In this document: positions 53,231 through 62,227 of the stretch, one piece after another
How positions within the stretch are numbered: the stretch's first letter is position 1
Layout of the letters: each line of letters opens with the position of its first letter
NCBI GenBank assembly: GCA_963782445.1
Contig: CAWAJM010000001.1
Span: 2,790,001-2,854,000, forward strand
Reading direction: 5' to 3'
DNA: 64,000 nt
Source of the DNA: ZC4RG20 sp963782445
Lineage (GTDB): Bacteria > Pseudomonadota > Gammaproteobacteria > Steroidobacterales > Rariloculaceae
Made by a program: the position numbers and the translations under genes
The notes under the pieces: generated by a model
What the model was told of the DNA's origin: nothing
Databases searched by the model: none
What the model saw: the letters and a program-made list of their open reading frames with translations, nothing else

Positions 53231-54379
53231 ATGATTTCACACCTCCGTCCGACTGTAATCCTGCGTTGCTTGCGAAGCGAACGCATCGGCCCATACGCCC
53301 TGGTGGCGTGCATGTCGTTGCTGGTACCGCCTTCCGCCCAGGCAGGATTCCTCGATCAACTCAAGCAGAAGGCAACCAATGCAATCCAAACAGGGATCCA
53401 CCATGCATTGCCGAGCCAGGCGGGTTCATCATCTGCTTCGGTAAATCCCCAGCCCGCGGCTTCGCCATCTCGCCAGGCCAACCAGACGCCGGCCGCCAGG
53501 CCATCGACGGTGACCTCTCAAGTATCAAAGAACCCGAATTCCGTTCCCTTGCTGCGGACTTTCCATCCGATCGTTCCTTCGTACTCCGGATCAGCGGAGG
53601 ACCTTCTTGGTATCCGGCTGGGCATGGCAATCCCGCAGGCGGAGAAGATCACCAGCAAGATTTATCCCGGCAATCCCAGGGTTTCTAGGTCCGCCTATGT
53701 CTTCAACTACAAAGAGGTCAGGGTCAAGTCTCAACCCTTCGTGCAGTACCTCGAATATACGAAAAAGACCCCGAGGATGACTGATCAGCTCCTGTTGGGT
53801 TTCAACAGCCCCGTGGGCGACGACAGGATCGTCGCCATGGTGCGGGTGATCCAATTCGATCCTCACGCGGCCAATGAACCGCTCGTGAGCAGCATTCAAG
53901 CCAGTCTGGTCAAGAAGTACGGTACCCCCGCAGCGAAGAATGACTACATGGAGGCTCAGTTGTGGTGGGCGTTGAGTCAGAAGGGTCGTGTACCTTGCCC
54001 GTCCGGCGAGTGTTTCAATGCCCTGCCCTATAACAGCTCCTATTTCGGTGATAGTCGTTTTATGGCAGTGACTTCCATCGTCGGCGAATATCGTCTGAAC
54101 TTCAAACCGGCGCCCAGCGACGGGTTCAACTACGAGATGATACAGCGATGCGGTGCCATACTAGATTCAAATAAGCCGGTTGCCGATGATGTCGTCCGGA
54201 TCTGGGCCGAGATCACCCCCAGTAGCGCCGATTCGAGCAAGGCGTCGTCGACGGAAATCTATGTCTATTACATCAAACCCTGTATCGATGACCTCATTGA
54301 CGCGCGATCGCAGATGAAGGCGGCGGCCATCAAACGCTATCAAGCGATATCGAAGACACCGGCTGCGCCCTCCTTCTAG
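53231..54379 (+). CDS. secreted protein of unknown function (382 aa)
   Basis: The ATG at 53231 follows a GATAGGTATC spacer and begins an exported protein (hydrophobic IGPYALVACMSLLVPPSAQA, cleavage near residue 38). Next comes GFLDQLKQKATNAI, a Ser/Pro/Ala-rich low-complexity linker (residues 65-100), and a globular domain with ILGIRLGMAIPQAEKI-like (LLGIRLGMAIPQAEK), VQYLEYTKK, MVRVIQFD and CGAILDSNKPVADDVVRIW. The DLLGIRLGM stretch is typical of secreted proteins with a Big-type or DUF-type beta domain, but I do not recognise the family. A truncated copy of its C-terminus lies at 54484. GC content is lower than in the core genes. Confidence 0.68.
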   Translation: MISHLRPTVILRCLRSERIGPYALVACMSLLVPPSAQAGFLDQLKQKATNAIQTGIHHALPSQAGSSSASVNPQPAASPSRQANQTPAARPSTVTSQVSKNPNSVPLLRTFHPIVPSYSGSAEDLLGIRLGMAIPQAEKITSKIYPGNPRVSRSAYVFNYKEVRVKSQPFVQYLEYTKKTPRMTDQLLLGFNSPVGDDRIVAMVRVIQFDPHAANEPLVSSIQASLVKKYGTPAAKNDYMEAQLWWALSQKGRVPCPSGECFNALPYNSSYFGDSRFMAVTSIVGEYRLNFKPAPSDGFNYEMIQRCGAILDSNKPVADDVVRIWAEITPSSADSSKASSTEIYVYYIKPCIDDLIDARSQMKAAAIKRYQAISKTPAAPSF

Positions 54380-54483
54380 ACCGAACGACAGCGGACCGCG
54401 GGCCGCGATTATCATGGTCACGAACGAGACGGAATCGAGCACGGCTGCATGGGAAAAGCCTTTGAAGGAGTCTATCCGCATGA

Positions 54484-54558
54484 AGGCAATTGAAGTCGGA
54501 TGCCATCAAGGCCTACAAGAGTGCATTGGCCAGAGCCCCCGCTGCGCGCAAGCTTTGA
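54484..54558 (+). pseudogene. duplicated 3' fragment of the preceding gene
   Basis: The frame RQLKSDAIKAYKSALARAPAARKL ending at a TGA (54556-54558) resembles the last residues of the gene at 53231 (RSQMKAAAIKRYQAISKTPAAPSF): the same R-Q-K..AIK.Y spacing. It has no start codon and no upstream domain, so it looks like the tail of a lost paralogue. The rest of 54380-54784 holds nothing I can identify. Confidence 0.5.
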
Positions 54559-54784
54559 AGGCGGAATTGCCATGAACTCCCCGGGCAACGTCACGGTGCG
54601 ACATGATCTGCCTGTCAAGTAGGGCAGATTCCCTGTCCCTTTGAAACACACGAGAATCCGGGCGCCCCGGCCTCTGTGCGGACGAGCGCTGTGTCGGTCG
54701 TTAGCCCGCACGGGACGGCAGTCGTGAGACTCCGAGCTGCAGCTGCCACTGTGTCTTGACCGAGATGCAATATCGAGGTGTGTC

Positions 54785-55111
54785 GTGTTTCATAAATTGG
54801 TTCGATGGAATGCCGCCAGCGTCGCGAAATGGGAGCGCGCGAGGAGCACTGGTAGAAAGCGGTACGTCTGGCGAATCGGTGTGTTGGGATGGGGCGGTTT
54901 GATGTTTCTCTTTACGACACCGTACTTCTATTTCCAGCAATATGGATCTACGCGGTTTTCGTTCAATGATTTTCCGATCCTGCTTGTCGTGCTTAGTGCA
55001 TTAGTGTGGCTGACTGCCGGGTACATTTTCGGGTCGATAACGTGGTCGACGATGGAACGAGCTTACGAAGTGCAACAGCACAACATGGATTCGAATCGGC
55101 CGGCGCGGTGA
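54785..55111 (+). CDS. small membrane protein, unknown
   Basis: A 108-residue protein from a GTG start with GAGG about 8 bases upstream. Two transmembrane segments (VLGWGGLMFLFTTPYFYF and FPILLVVLSALVWLTAGYIFGSI) are separated by a short polar loop. The N-terminus is basic (KLVRWNAASVAKWERARSTGRKRYVWR) and the C-terminal helix amphipathic. There is no family I can name. Coding is plausible because hydrophobicity and charge are well ordered, but no homologue was checked. Confidence 0.6.
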   Translation: MFHKLVRWNAASVAKWERARSTGRKRYVWRIGVLGWGGLMFLFTTPYFYFQQYGSTRFSFNDFPILLVVLSALVWLTAGYIFGSITWSTMERAYEVQQHNMDSNRPAR

Positions 55112-55353
55112 ACGTACTTGGCGATTTTGGACAGCGATCGGCCGCCCGCTATTGGCCGCAAGGGGAAGTCGTTCGCACGTTCGACGGCCCACTCCCGGAC
55201 GTCTCGAAGGAGTTCGGAAGCGGACCTAGGCCCGGACTCGCTCCATTAACGCGAGATTAACGGTCGCCTTGGGCTCGAAATCGGACCCGTAGTTGCTATA
55301 TTGCGAGTGATTGGAGCAATTCCGATGTCGCCCCGTTCGTGACGTTCCAATTC

Positions 55354-55827
55354 TCACTTGGGGCTCCAGACGATTTCCACCGACTCGCCATAGGGCGTCG
55401 ATTTCCACTGCCCTAACAGCCGACGCATGCGCTCGGACACGGTGGCGACGAAGCTTTCGCTACACCAATCAGGCGGCTCCTTTCCCTGCGATTCGCTGAA
55501 CCAGCGAAGCTTCGCAAAGGCCTGATCGACTGGCATGGCCACGACACTGGACATCACGCCCACGATGCCTTCGACCAGGGAGAGGATTTTGGCGTTCTCC
55601 TTCACGGATTCGAATGTCCGGTCATTCAGGTCCGCCATCGTCTTTCCGCTTGCGAGCGTGCCCCAGAATCCACACTGCGTGGGCAGCGTCGACTCGACGG
55701 CGTAGTGAAGCAGATCGTGGAACAAAGCCTCCCGCGTGACGAGCTCAACTGTCTCGCGCGACCCATCGCTACGCACGATTTCGAGTGCGTGCCGCTCGTC
55801 CGAGATTTTGGTGAGTAGAATTCGCAT
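55354..55827 (-). CDS. conserved hypothetical protein
   Basis: A 157-residue soluble protein: MRILLTKISDERHALEIVRSDGSRETVELVTREALFHDLLHYAVES, then GFWGTLASGKTMADLND and a helical C-terminus (SESFVATVSERMRRLLGQWKST). The HDLLHYAVE helix and the strand-strand start are typical of a conserved family of unknown function found in proteobacteria and acidobacteria; the name is not known to me. It is a single gene, with the kinked promoter region downstream of the frameshifted hydrolase. Confidence 0.72.
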   Translation of the reverse strand: MRILLTKISDERHALEIVRSDGSRETVELVTREALFHDLLHYAVESTLPTQCGFWGTLASGKTMADLNDRTFESVKENAKILSLVEGIVGVMSSVVAMPVDQAFAKLRWFSESQGKEPPDWCSESFVATVSERMRRLLGQWKSTPYGESVEIVWSPK

Positions 55828-55893
55828 CAGGCTGGAATTTTGCTCCCACGGGACGGGACGCGCCCAGCATTAGACTGCCTAATAGGCGGTGCG

Positions 55894-56752
55894 CTACCTC
55901 TCCTTCGTAATTGTCAAGAAACGGCGCAGCGCGGCATCGAAAAGGTCGGGGTCCTGCAGAAAAGCAAAATGGCTCACTTGCGGGAGAATCAGGAGTCCGC
56001 TGCTTGGAATATGAGCTGCCATATAGAGCGTGTTCGCGCGCTTGATTGCTTCGTCGCGATCAGCGTCGACGATCCAGGTTGGGACCTTGATCCGCGCCAG
56101 ATCAGCGGCTGTGAAGTGCGGTTGCGTCGCCCACATCTTGGTGATTTGTTCGAGGAAGGAATCATACGCGCGGGGGGTCGGCGAGAGCCGCTCGTATTCG
56201 CGCCGAGCACGCGCGATGAAGCGAGTGAAGACAGGGCTCCTCGAGAACGTCCTTTACTCCGCTCGGATCAGAGTTGGCCGCAAAGGCAAAGAGTTTGGTC
56301 AGCCGGTCCGGATGGTGAATAGCAAGATCGAGACCAATGATCGCGCCGTCGCTCCAACCGACGATCGCCGCTTTCGGAATATGAAGATAACCCATGAGCC
56401 CCAGCACATCCTGCGCCATGAGGTCGTAGCCGAAGGGCTTAGCGTTACGCGTAGAACGGCCGTGGCCACGGCTGTCCATGACGATAACGCGATAGCGGCC
56501 TTCCAGCGCGCGCACTTGGTTACCCCAATAGTCGGCATTGGCGAGTCCGCCATGCAGCAGGATCACGGGCGCGCCGTGGCCGAACTCCGCGTACCAGATC
56601 CTGATGTCATCGACCGGCGCATAGCCGCTCACCGCGGCTTTGGGAAGCGTCGGCGTCGGTGGCAACACCTGCCATTGCGGCCCGGCCGCCACCGCTACTT
56701 CGGCGATCGAGCCTACCCACAACGCCACTAGTAGGAACAACGCACGTCGCAT
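55894..56752 (-). pseudogene. exported alpha/beta-fold hydrolase, +1 frameshift
   Basis: The ATG at 56752 starts a signal peptide (ALFLLVALWVGSIAEVAVA) and an alpha/beta-hydrolase: VILLHGGLANADYWGNQV (oxyanion loop HGG), VIVMDSRGHGRS, IVGWSDGAIIGLDLA (nucleophile elbow GWSDG, with Asp or Ser as the nucleophile position) up to SGVKDV. At about 56243-56249 the frame must shift by one base, after which SRSPVFTRFIARARREYERLSP, KMWATQPHFTAADLARI and the catalytic His region LLILPQVSHFAFLQDP run to 55894. Restored length is 285 residues. The coding strand reads GACGTTCTCG; GACGTCTCG would restore it. Confidence 0.87.
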
Positions 56753-56783
56753 CGGATCCTCCGTGTAGCAGTGCCGCTGACCT

Positions 56784-57683
56784 TCAAGCACAGGCAGAAT
56801 GTGCAGCCGCCCAGTGCCTGGCGATCTCCTCACGCCGACAGATCCACACCGAATCGTGGTCCTGAACGTGATCGAGAAAACGCGCAAGCGCCATCGCGCG
56901 GGCGGGATGGCCGCTGATGCGGCCATGCAAGCCCACGCTCATCATCTTCGGCCGTTGGGCGCCCTCCCGCCATAGCAGGTCGAACGCGTCTTTCAGGAGG
57001 GCGAAGAACGCCTCGCCGGAAGCGACACCGTTAGGCAGCAGATAGCGGGCGTCATTGTTGACCAGCGTGTAGGGGATTATCAGGTGTGGGCGTGAGCCGG
57101 CGAGCCAATAGGGCAAGTCGTCGTTGTAGGCATCGGAGCTGTAGAGGAACCCGCCGTCCTCGCGCACCAGGCGGCGCGTATTCGCGCTGACGCGCCCGGT
57201 GTACCAGCCGACCGGACGCTTGCCGCAGATTGTCTCGATGACTTCGACGGTCAGCCGAATATGCTCTCGCTCTTCGTCTTCGGGAATGTCGCGATAGTCG
57301 AGCCATCGGTAGCCGTGCCCGGCGACCTCATGCCCGGCCCTGGCGAGCGCGCGGCCGATCTCCGGACTGAGCTCGAGCGCGCGGCCGACGGCGAAGGCCG
57401 TTAGCGGCAGGCCGCGGGCGGCAAAGAGATCCAGGATCCGCCAAACGCCGGCGCGCGAGCCGTATTCGTACATGCCCTCGACGCTGAAATCCCGTTCGCC
57501 GGTGCGCGGCGGGCGACCGAGCAGCTCGTGCAGATAGGCCTCCGATTGGGGATCGCCGTTCACTATGCTCGACTCCCCGCCCTCCTCGACGTTGAGCACG
57601 AACTGCACCGCCACCCGCGCATCACCCGGCCAGCGCGGATGCGGCGGACGGCCGACGTAGCCGGTGAGATCGCGTCCGGCCAT
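56784..57683 (-). CDS. PuuE-type polysaccharide-deacetylase-fold allantoinase-like enzyme
   Basis: A 299-residue protein. The N-terminal RDLTGYVGRPPHPRWPGDARVAVQFVLNVEEGGE and the VGRALELSPEIGRALARAGHEVAGHGYRWLDYRDI stretch are the hallmark of the PuuE branch of the NodB/polysaccharide-deacetylase superfamily; some members are metal-independent allantoinases. The catalytic Asp/His set cannot be confirmed without structure. No purine genes are near. It is transcribed in a TGATG overlap with the GNAT gene, so the two are translationally coupled. Confidence 0.82.
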   Translation of the reverse strand: MAGRDLTGYVGRPPHPRWPGDARVAVQFVLNVEEGGESSIVNGDPQSEAYLHELLGRPPRTGERDFSVEGMYEYGSRAGVWRILDLFAARGLPLTAFAVGRALELSPEIGRALARAGHEVAGHGYRWLDYRDIPEDEEREHIRLTVEVIETICGKRPVGWYTGRVSANTRRLVREDGGFLYSSDAYNDDLPYWLAGSRPHLIIPYTLVNNDARYLLPNGVASGEAFFALLKDAFDLLWREGAQRPKMMSVGLHGRISGHPARAMALARFLDHVQDHDSVWICRREEIARHWAAAHSACA

Positions 57684-58552
57684 CAGCCGAGCTCGAAGGT
57701 CGTGACGCCGAAGACGTGCTCGTGTGCGAGCACGGGAGCGGGACCGAGATACATCCGCGCGCAGCCGAAGACTTCGGTCATCGCCCGCCGATGCACGAGT
57801 TCGAGCGCCGCGGGATTGTTCTCCGGCGCATCCAGAAACAGCGGGCCGCCGGCGGCGAACGTTGCGAGCCGCGCGTAAAGGGCCTCTGCCGCCTGCGCGT
57901 CATCGGCAAACAAGGGACCGAGCTTGCAGCCTTCCCGGCAGCGCCGCACGACGCCAAATCCTGCGAGTGTCCCGCCGCGCCGGCAAGCGAGAGCCAGCGC
58001 GTCGGGTTGCGCTATCCATGCCTCGAGGAAGGTCGGGCGCGGGGCGGCAAAGCAGATGCGATCGTATTCGAGCACCTGATCGAACGGCACGCCGGCCAGC
58101 GAGACGATGTCTTCGCCAGACCGCAGGCTCGACGCGTGTTCCGCAATTTCGGCGCGAAAGCGTAGGTCGCGGTGCGAGAAAGCGAAGCCGCCCGCAGCGT
58201 AGTAGTCTTGCATCTCGAACACGCCGTCGAGGCCGATGCTCGCGCCGGGCCGCAAGCGTTCGAGGAGTCGCTCGCGGCGGGCGTGCCAAAGCGCGTTGCC
58301 GAATCCGCGGCCGCGAAACTCCGGCCGAACGATGAAGAAACCCATGAAGCCGAATTCGCCGCCATAGGACGTGATTGCGCCCCCGCCGATCAGCTCGCCG
58401 TCGAGCTCGGCCGCGATGAAGGCTTCCGGGTCCGTCGCCCAGAAAAGCTCGGCGTCGTGCAGCCCCGGGTTCCAACCCTCCCGCGCGGCCCAGTCGACGA
58501 GCACGTCGACCTCGGGCCGGGTCATGCTTCGGACTTCGAGCTGTTCGGACAT
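57683..58552 (-). CDS. two-domain GNAT-family acetyltransferase
   Basis: A 289-residue protein from the ATG at 58552. The N-terminal GNAT fold includes FFIVRPEFRGRGFGNALW, the acetyl-CoA-binding R/Q-x-x-G-x-G/A motif. The C-terminal half (from YDRICFAAPRPTFLEAWI) resembles the second domain of YitH-type proteins (DUF1248). The acetyl acceptor is unknown. The stop overlaps the start of the PuuE-like gene by one base (TGATG), so these are one operon in which the GNAT is the first gene. Confidence 0.82.
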   Translation of the reverse strand: MSEQLEVRSMTRPEVDVLVDWAAREGWNPGLHDAELFWATDPEAFIAAELDGELIGGGAITSYGGEFGFMGFFIVRPEFRGRGFGNALWHARRERLLERLRPGASIGLDGVFEMQDYYAAGGFAFSHRDLRFRAEIAEHASSLRSGEDIVSLAGVPFDQVLEYDRICFAAPRPTFLEAWIAQPDALALACRRGGTLAGFGVVRRCREGCKLGPLFADDAQAAEALYARLATFAAGGPLFLDAPENNPAALELVHRRAMTEVFGCARMYLGPAPVLAHEHVFGVTTFELG

Positions 58553-58754
58553 CGCGATTTGCTCCCGCGGGCGGCGGATCGCCAATTAGTCGCACAGTAG
58601 CCGCGGATTTCCAAGTGGCGTCGTTGAAAAGGCCCGAACGCGGCCGTAGCCCTAGAGGCAAGGAGTTGAACTGGGTCCAGACCTCCCCCGGCAAGGCATG
58701 GTTCACCTACCTCCGCTGCTACGGACCGCTGGAGGGCTTCCTTGAAGCGACTTG

Positions 58755-58932
58755 GTCGGTGCGGGAAATCGAACTCCGCGCCGTCGGCGCAATCCTCCTG
58801 TAGCGCGAACATCATGCCGTTCGAGAGATTCCCGTTGTGAGGGATGGCCGTGATGTCGCCACCGGTCGTCCTCTCGTAGTTCTCCAGCCACGCCCATAGA
58901 TCCTGCGGATTCGGAGATCCGATGGGTAGCGT
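58755..58932 (-). pseudogene. DUF3604 protein fragment
   Basis: On the minus strand TLPIGSPNPQDLWAWLENYERTTGGDITAIPHNGNLSNGMMF matches the conserved middle of DUF3604 (PHP-like metallo-hydrolase) proteins, whose motif is the AIPHNGN histidine loop. The fragment stops at about EFDFPHRPSRF and passes into unrelated sequence, and the N-terminal metal-binding part is missing. Only about 60 codons survive. Confidence 0.7.
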
Positions 58933-58936
58933 CGTT

Positions 58937-59190
58937 CTACAAGGCACCACTTACGCCGGGCAGCACGGTCGTCGACAGCGAGCTATGACGGCTCACCCGC
59001 GAGATCAGCACGAAGCCGGCCGCGACGACCAGAACGTCCGATGCCGTGCAGCAGGGCGCGGACCTGACCTCGCCGCGACGTCGCCGATCGATCGTGACAC
59101 GAGACCGATGACGATCGGGAGCGGCAGCAGCGCGGCTCCGCCCAGCAGCGTGGAGTAGCCTGCAGGTGATCAGCACGAACGGGACGCGCC
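58937..59190 (-). pseudogene. DHA2-family (EmrB/QacA-like) transporter fragment
   Basis: Several frames on the minus strand together reconstruct part of a 14-helix multidrug transporter: PFVLIT, then GYSTLLGGAALLPLPIVIGLVSRSIGDVAARSGPR (helix 9/10 region), ALLHGIGR, then VVAAGFVLISRVSRHSSLSTTVLPGVSGAL, ending at a stop (58937-58939). At least three frameshifts separate these pieces. One lies at another GACGTTC. Nothing else of the transporter is left. Confidence 0.55.
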
Positions 59191-59893
59191 GCGCCGACGC
59201 CTTGGCCTGCATTGTCGAGCATTTTCTCGCGAAGCCCCCGGACCGCACGCCAGCGGCGGCCGCGAGCGACCGCTACTGCGTTATGGTCCAAATTGATCAG
59301 TCGCTGCTTAGCGCTGGGCGTCCCGCGCCGCCCTCGCTTGCCGGCAGGCAACGCTGCGAGATCGAGGCAATGCCGCAGCTTGCCGTGGAGACGGCGCGGC
59401 GCCTCGCGTGCGACGGTGCGCGGGTCGGCATGAGCATGGGCGCAAACAGCGAGCCGCTCGACGTCGGCCGCCGCATGCGCAGCGTGCCGCCGTCCATCGA
59501 CCGCGCGCTCCGAGCCCGAGTCGGCGGCTGCACGTTTTCGGGTTGCGGCCGCACGCGCGGCACGCACGCCCATCACATCGTCCATTGGGCCGACGGCGGC
59601 GAAACGAAGCTCGGCAATCTCACGGTGCTTTGCCGCTTCCATCACCGGCTCGTGCACGAGGGCGGCTTCGAGTGCTAACGCGCGGCGGACGGAAGGGTCG
59701 TCTTTCGGCGCCCGGACGGCAGCACCGTCGAGGACGCGGGCGCCCATGAGATGCGCTCAGTCGCCGAGACGCTCGAGTCGCTCATTGCAGCGCTCGGCCT
59801 GTCGGCGCGAAGACCGGTCGCAGTCGTTGGCACGGGAAGCACTGCGACTACGACTGGGCGCCGTTTTCCGCGCGAGAACTGAACGGTGCATGA
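59166..59893 (+). pseudogene. DUF222/HNH-endonuclease-like gene, N-truncated with stop and frameshift
   Basis: The surviving part begins RRADALACIVEHFL and carries the HNH-associated segment AVETARRLACDG, EPLDVGRRMRSVPPSIDRALRARVGGCTFSGCGRTRGTHAHHIVHWADGGETKLGNLTVLCRFHHRLVHEGGFEC, that is a complete C-x4-C ... HHIxHW ... C-x2-H HNH motif. The in-frame TAA at 59676-59678 interrupts it; RAADGRVVFRRPDGSTVED continues in the same frame. A further shift near 59808-59827 is needed to reach RWHGKHCDYDWAPFSARELNGA and the stop at 59891-59893. The DUF222 N-terminal domain is absent. Confidence 0.75.
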
Positions 59894-60002
59894 TGGACAG
59901 CGCGACCGAACACGACAACCGAATGCCGCGGCGCGAGCGAGTTGCGGAAGTACGCCGTCACCTTGCCCGTTCTAGACCCACCCGTGCGACACTACGCCCA
60001 CT

Positions 60003-62129
60003 ATGAAGACTCTCCACACCCGCAACGGTTCGCTCGCCGCGGTCGTTGCCCTCGCCGCGGGCCTGGCGGCCCTGTTCGCCGCCGCCCGCGTTTCCGCGGA
60101 AGACCGCGTCACGGCCGGCACAGTCTCGGTCGAGCCGCCCACGCTCGTCTCGCTCGGCGTCGATTGGCCCATCACGGGCGACGACAACCGCAATGCCCGC
60201 GTACGCGTCGAATACCGCAAGCTCGGCGCCAGCGGCTGGCGCACGGGACTGCCGCTGCTGCGGCTGCAGCACGAGCAGGTCAACGGCCGGGTCGGCGGGC
60301 CGAGCTTCATTCCGGGCACGAACGCGGCCGAGAGCGCGGCGCAGCTGGCACGCAGCCGCGGCGAGACGACGGGCAGTGCGCAGGCGGCGGCCGGCGTGCC
60401 CGCGGCGGGCGCGAGTCCGTTCGCCTTCAGCCCGTTCTCGTACACGGCGCCGAATATGTTCTCGGGCAGTCTGTTCGATCTCGAGCCGGGCACGCGCTAC
60501 GAGATCCGCCTGACGCTCACGGATCCCGACGGCGCGCAGGGGCAAACGCAGCAGACGGTGCAGGCCGAAACGCGCCGCGAGCCTATGCCCGCCAAGGGCG
60601 GCAAGGTCTATCACGTCTATCCCGTCGGCTACACGGGTCCGCGCGAGCAGCCGGCGTTCACGGGCCTCATGGCCGCCTATTACATGGCCGCGGCGCATTT
60701 CGACTACGAGAACGCCTACCCGCCGCGCGTGCAGCCCGGCGATACGATCCTCGTCCATGCCGGCCTCTATATCAGCGACCGCCATCACTACATGAACAAG
60801 GCGCCCGCGCCGGGCTATCTCGCGCTCGGCACGGTCTTCGACGGCACGTACTACCTGACGCAGAGCGGCACGCCGGATAAGCCCATCGTGATCAAGTCCG
60901 CGGGCGACGGCGAGGTGATCTTCGACGGCGACGGCGCGCAGAACCTGTTCAACCTCATGGCCGCGAATTACACCTACATCGAGGGCATCACGGTCCGCGA
61001 CACGAACGTCGCGTTCCTGCTCGGCATCAAGGGCATCGCGGGCGCGAGCGGCTTCACGCTAAAGGATTCGAAGATCGAGGACGTGGGGCGCGCGATTCAG
61101 GACGACTGGTCGGGCTCGAAAAACTTCTATATCGCGGACAACGTCTTCATCGGCCGGCACGATCCCGATCACATGATGGGCTGGACGGGCGCGGTCTGGG
61201 CGAAGTTTCCGGGCTTCCCGGAGCGGCTCGATTCGGAGTACGCGATTAAGGTCTACGGCCAGGGCCATGTGGTCGCACACAACTACGTCGCGAACTGGCA
61301 CGACGGCATCGACTTCGCGACCTACGGCAACCCGGACGGCACGCCGAACCCGATCGCGGACCGCTTTCCGATGTCGGACGACTTTTACGAGAACGACATC
61401 TACAACATGGGCGACAACTGCATCGAGACGGACGGCGGCGGCCGCAACATCCGCGTGTTCCGCAATCGCTGCTTCAACTCGGCGCTCGCGGGGCTCAGCG
61501 CGCAGCCCATCTTCGGCGGCCCGGACTACTTCTTCCGCAACGTGGTCTACAACGGCCCCGGCGCGGGCTCGCTCAAGTACGTCTCGACACCGGCGGGCGT
61601 GCTTTTCTACCAGAACACGGTCGTCGGCGAGGTCGCGGTGCCGGGCCCCGCGTCGAACCTGCACTTCCGCAACAATCTGATCCTCGCGCAGGGCGCCGAG
61701 GAAGCGGTGTTCAACGTGGGCACGTTCACGAACTATTCCTCGTCGGATTACAACGGCTTCCGCCCGAATCCGGGCGCGGCGGTGTCGTTCGAGTGGAGCT
61801 CGCCGGCGCACGGAAAGCGCAGCGAGTACATCGAGCCGCCCGTCGTGCGCAAGTTCCGCACGCTGGCCGAATACACACGTGCGACGGGCAACGACGCACA
61901 CAGCCGGCTGCTCGATTACGACGTTTTCACGCACGTGACACCGCCGGACATGACGGACGCGCAGAAGCTCTACGACCCGGCGAAGCTCGATTTCCGTCTG
62001 CGGCCGGGCTCGGCGGCCGTGGACGCCGGCACGGTGCTGCCGAACATCACGGACGGCTACACTGGCAAGGCGCCGGATCTCGGCGCACTCGAGCGCGGCC
62101 GGCCGGTGCCGCACTATGGGCCGCGCTAG
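60003..62129 (+). CDS. exported right-handed parallel beta-helix protein
   Basis: A 708-residue protein with a signal peptide (SLAAVVALAAGLAALFAAARVSA). An N-terminal beta-sandwich-like part (PPTLVSLGVDWPITGDDNRNARVRVEYRKLG, residues about 45-185) is followed by a GDTILVHAGLYISDRHHYMNK entry and then the helix repeats: VIKSAGDGEVIFDGDGAQNLFNLMAANYTYIEGITVRDTN, IEDVGRAIQDDWSGSKNFYIADNVFIGRH, VVAHNYVANWHDGIDFATYG, NIRVFRNRCFNSAL, NLHFRNNLILAQG. The DGIDFATYG and CIETDGGG turns look like pectate-lyase/alginate-lyase-type coils. No catalytic triad can be fixed, so polysaccharide binding or lyase action are both possible. Confidence 0.82.
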   Translation: MKTLHTRNGSLAAVVALAAGLAALFAAARVSAEDRVTAGTVSVEPPTLVSLGVDWPITGDDNRNARVRVEYRKLGASGWRTGLPLLRLQHEQVNGRVGGPSFIPGTNAAESAAQLARSRGETTGSAQAAAGVPAAGASPFAFSPFSYTAPNMFSGSLFDLEPGTRYEIRLTLTDPDGAQGQTQQTVQAETRREPMPAKGGKVYHVYPVGYTGPREQPAFTGLMAAYYMAAAHFDYENAYPPRVQPGDTILVHAGLYISDRHHYMNKAPAPGYLALGTVFDGTYYLTQSGTPDKPIVIKSAGDGEVIFDGDGAQNLFNLMAANYTYIEGITVRDTNVAFLLGIKGIAGASGFTLKDSKIEDVGRAIQDDWSGSKNFYIADNVFIGRHDPDHMMGWTGAVWAKFPGFPERLDSEYAIKVYGQGHVVAHNYVANWHDGIDFATYGNPDGTPNPIADRFPMSDDFYENDIYNMGDNCIETDGGGRNIRVFRNRCFNSALAGLSAQPIFGGPDYFFRNVVYNGPGAGSLKYVSTPAGVLFYQNTVVGEVAVPGPASNLHFRNNLILAQGAEEAVFNVGTFTNYSSSDYNGFRPNPGAAVSFEWSSPAHGKRSEYIEPPVVRKFRTLAEYTRATGNDAHSRLLDYDVFTHVTPPDMTDAQKLYDPAKLDFRLRPGSAAVDAGTVLPNITDGYTGKAPDLGALERGRPVPHYGPR

Positions 62130-62227
62130 CGCGGCGGCGCGAGCATGCGGGGCTCGCCGCGACTCGTCAGGCGCATGCGGTTCGTGATATTAAGGTTGGG
62201 TTTCGAATTGCGACGGAAAGGTCTCTC

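Noticed and set aside
48400..60000. Chromosomal integron with attC sites
   Set aside because: Isolated single genes and repeated intergenic motifs suggested cassettes, but no consistent GTTRRRY/RYYYAAC core pairs flank the genes, strands are mixed, and no integrase is seen.
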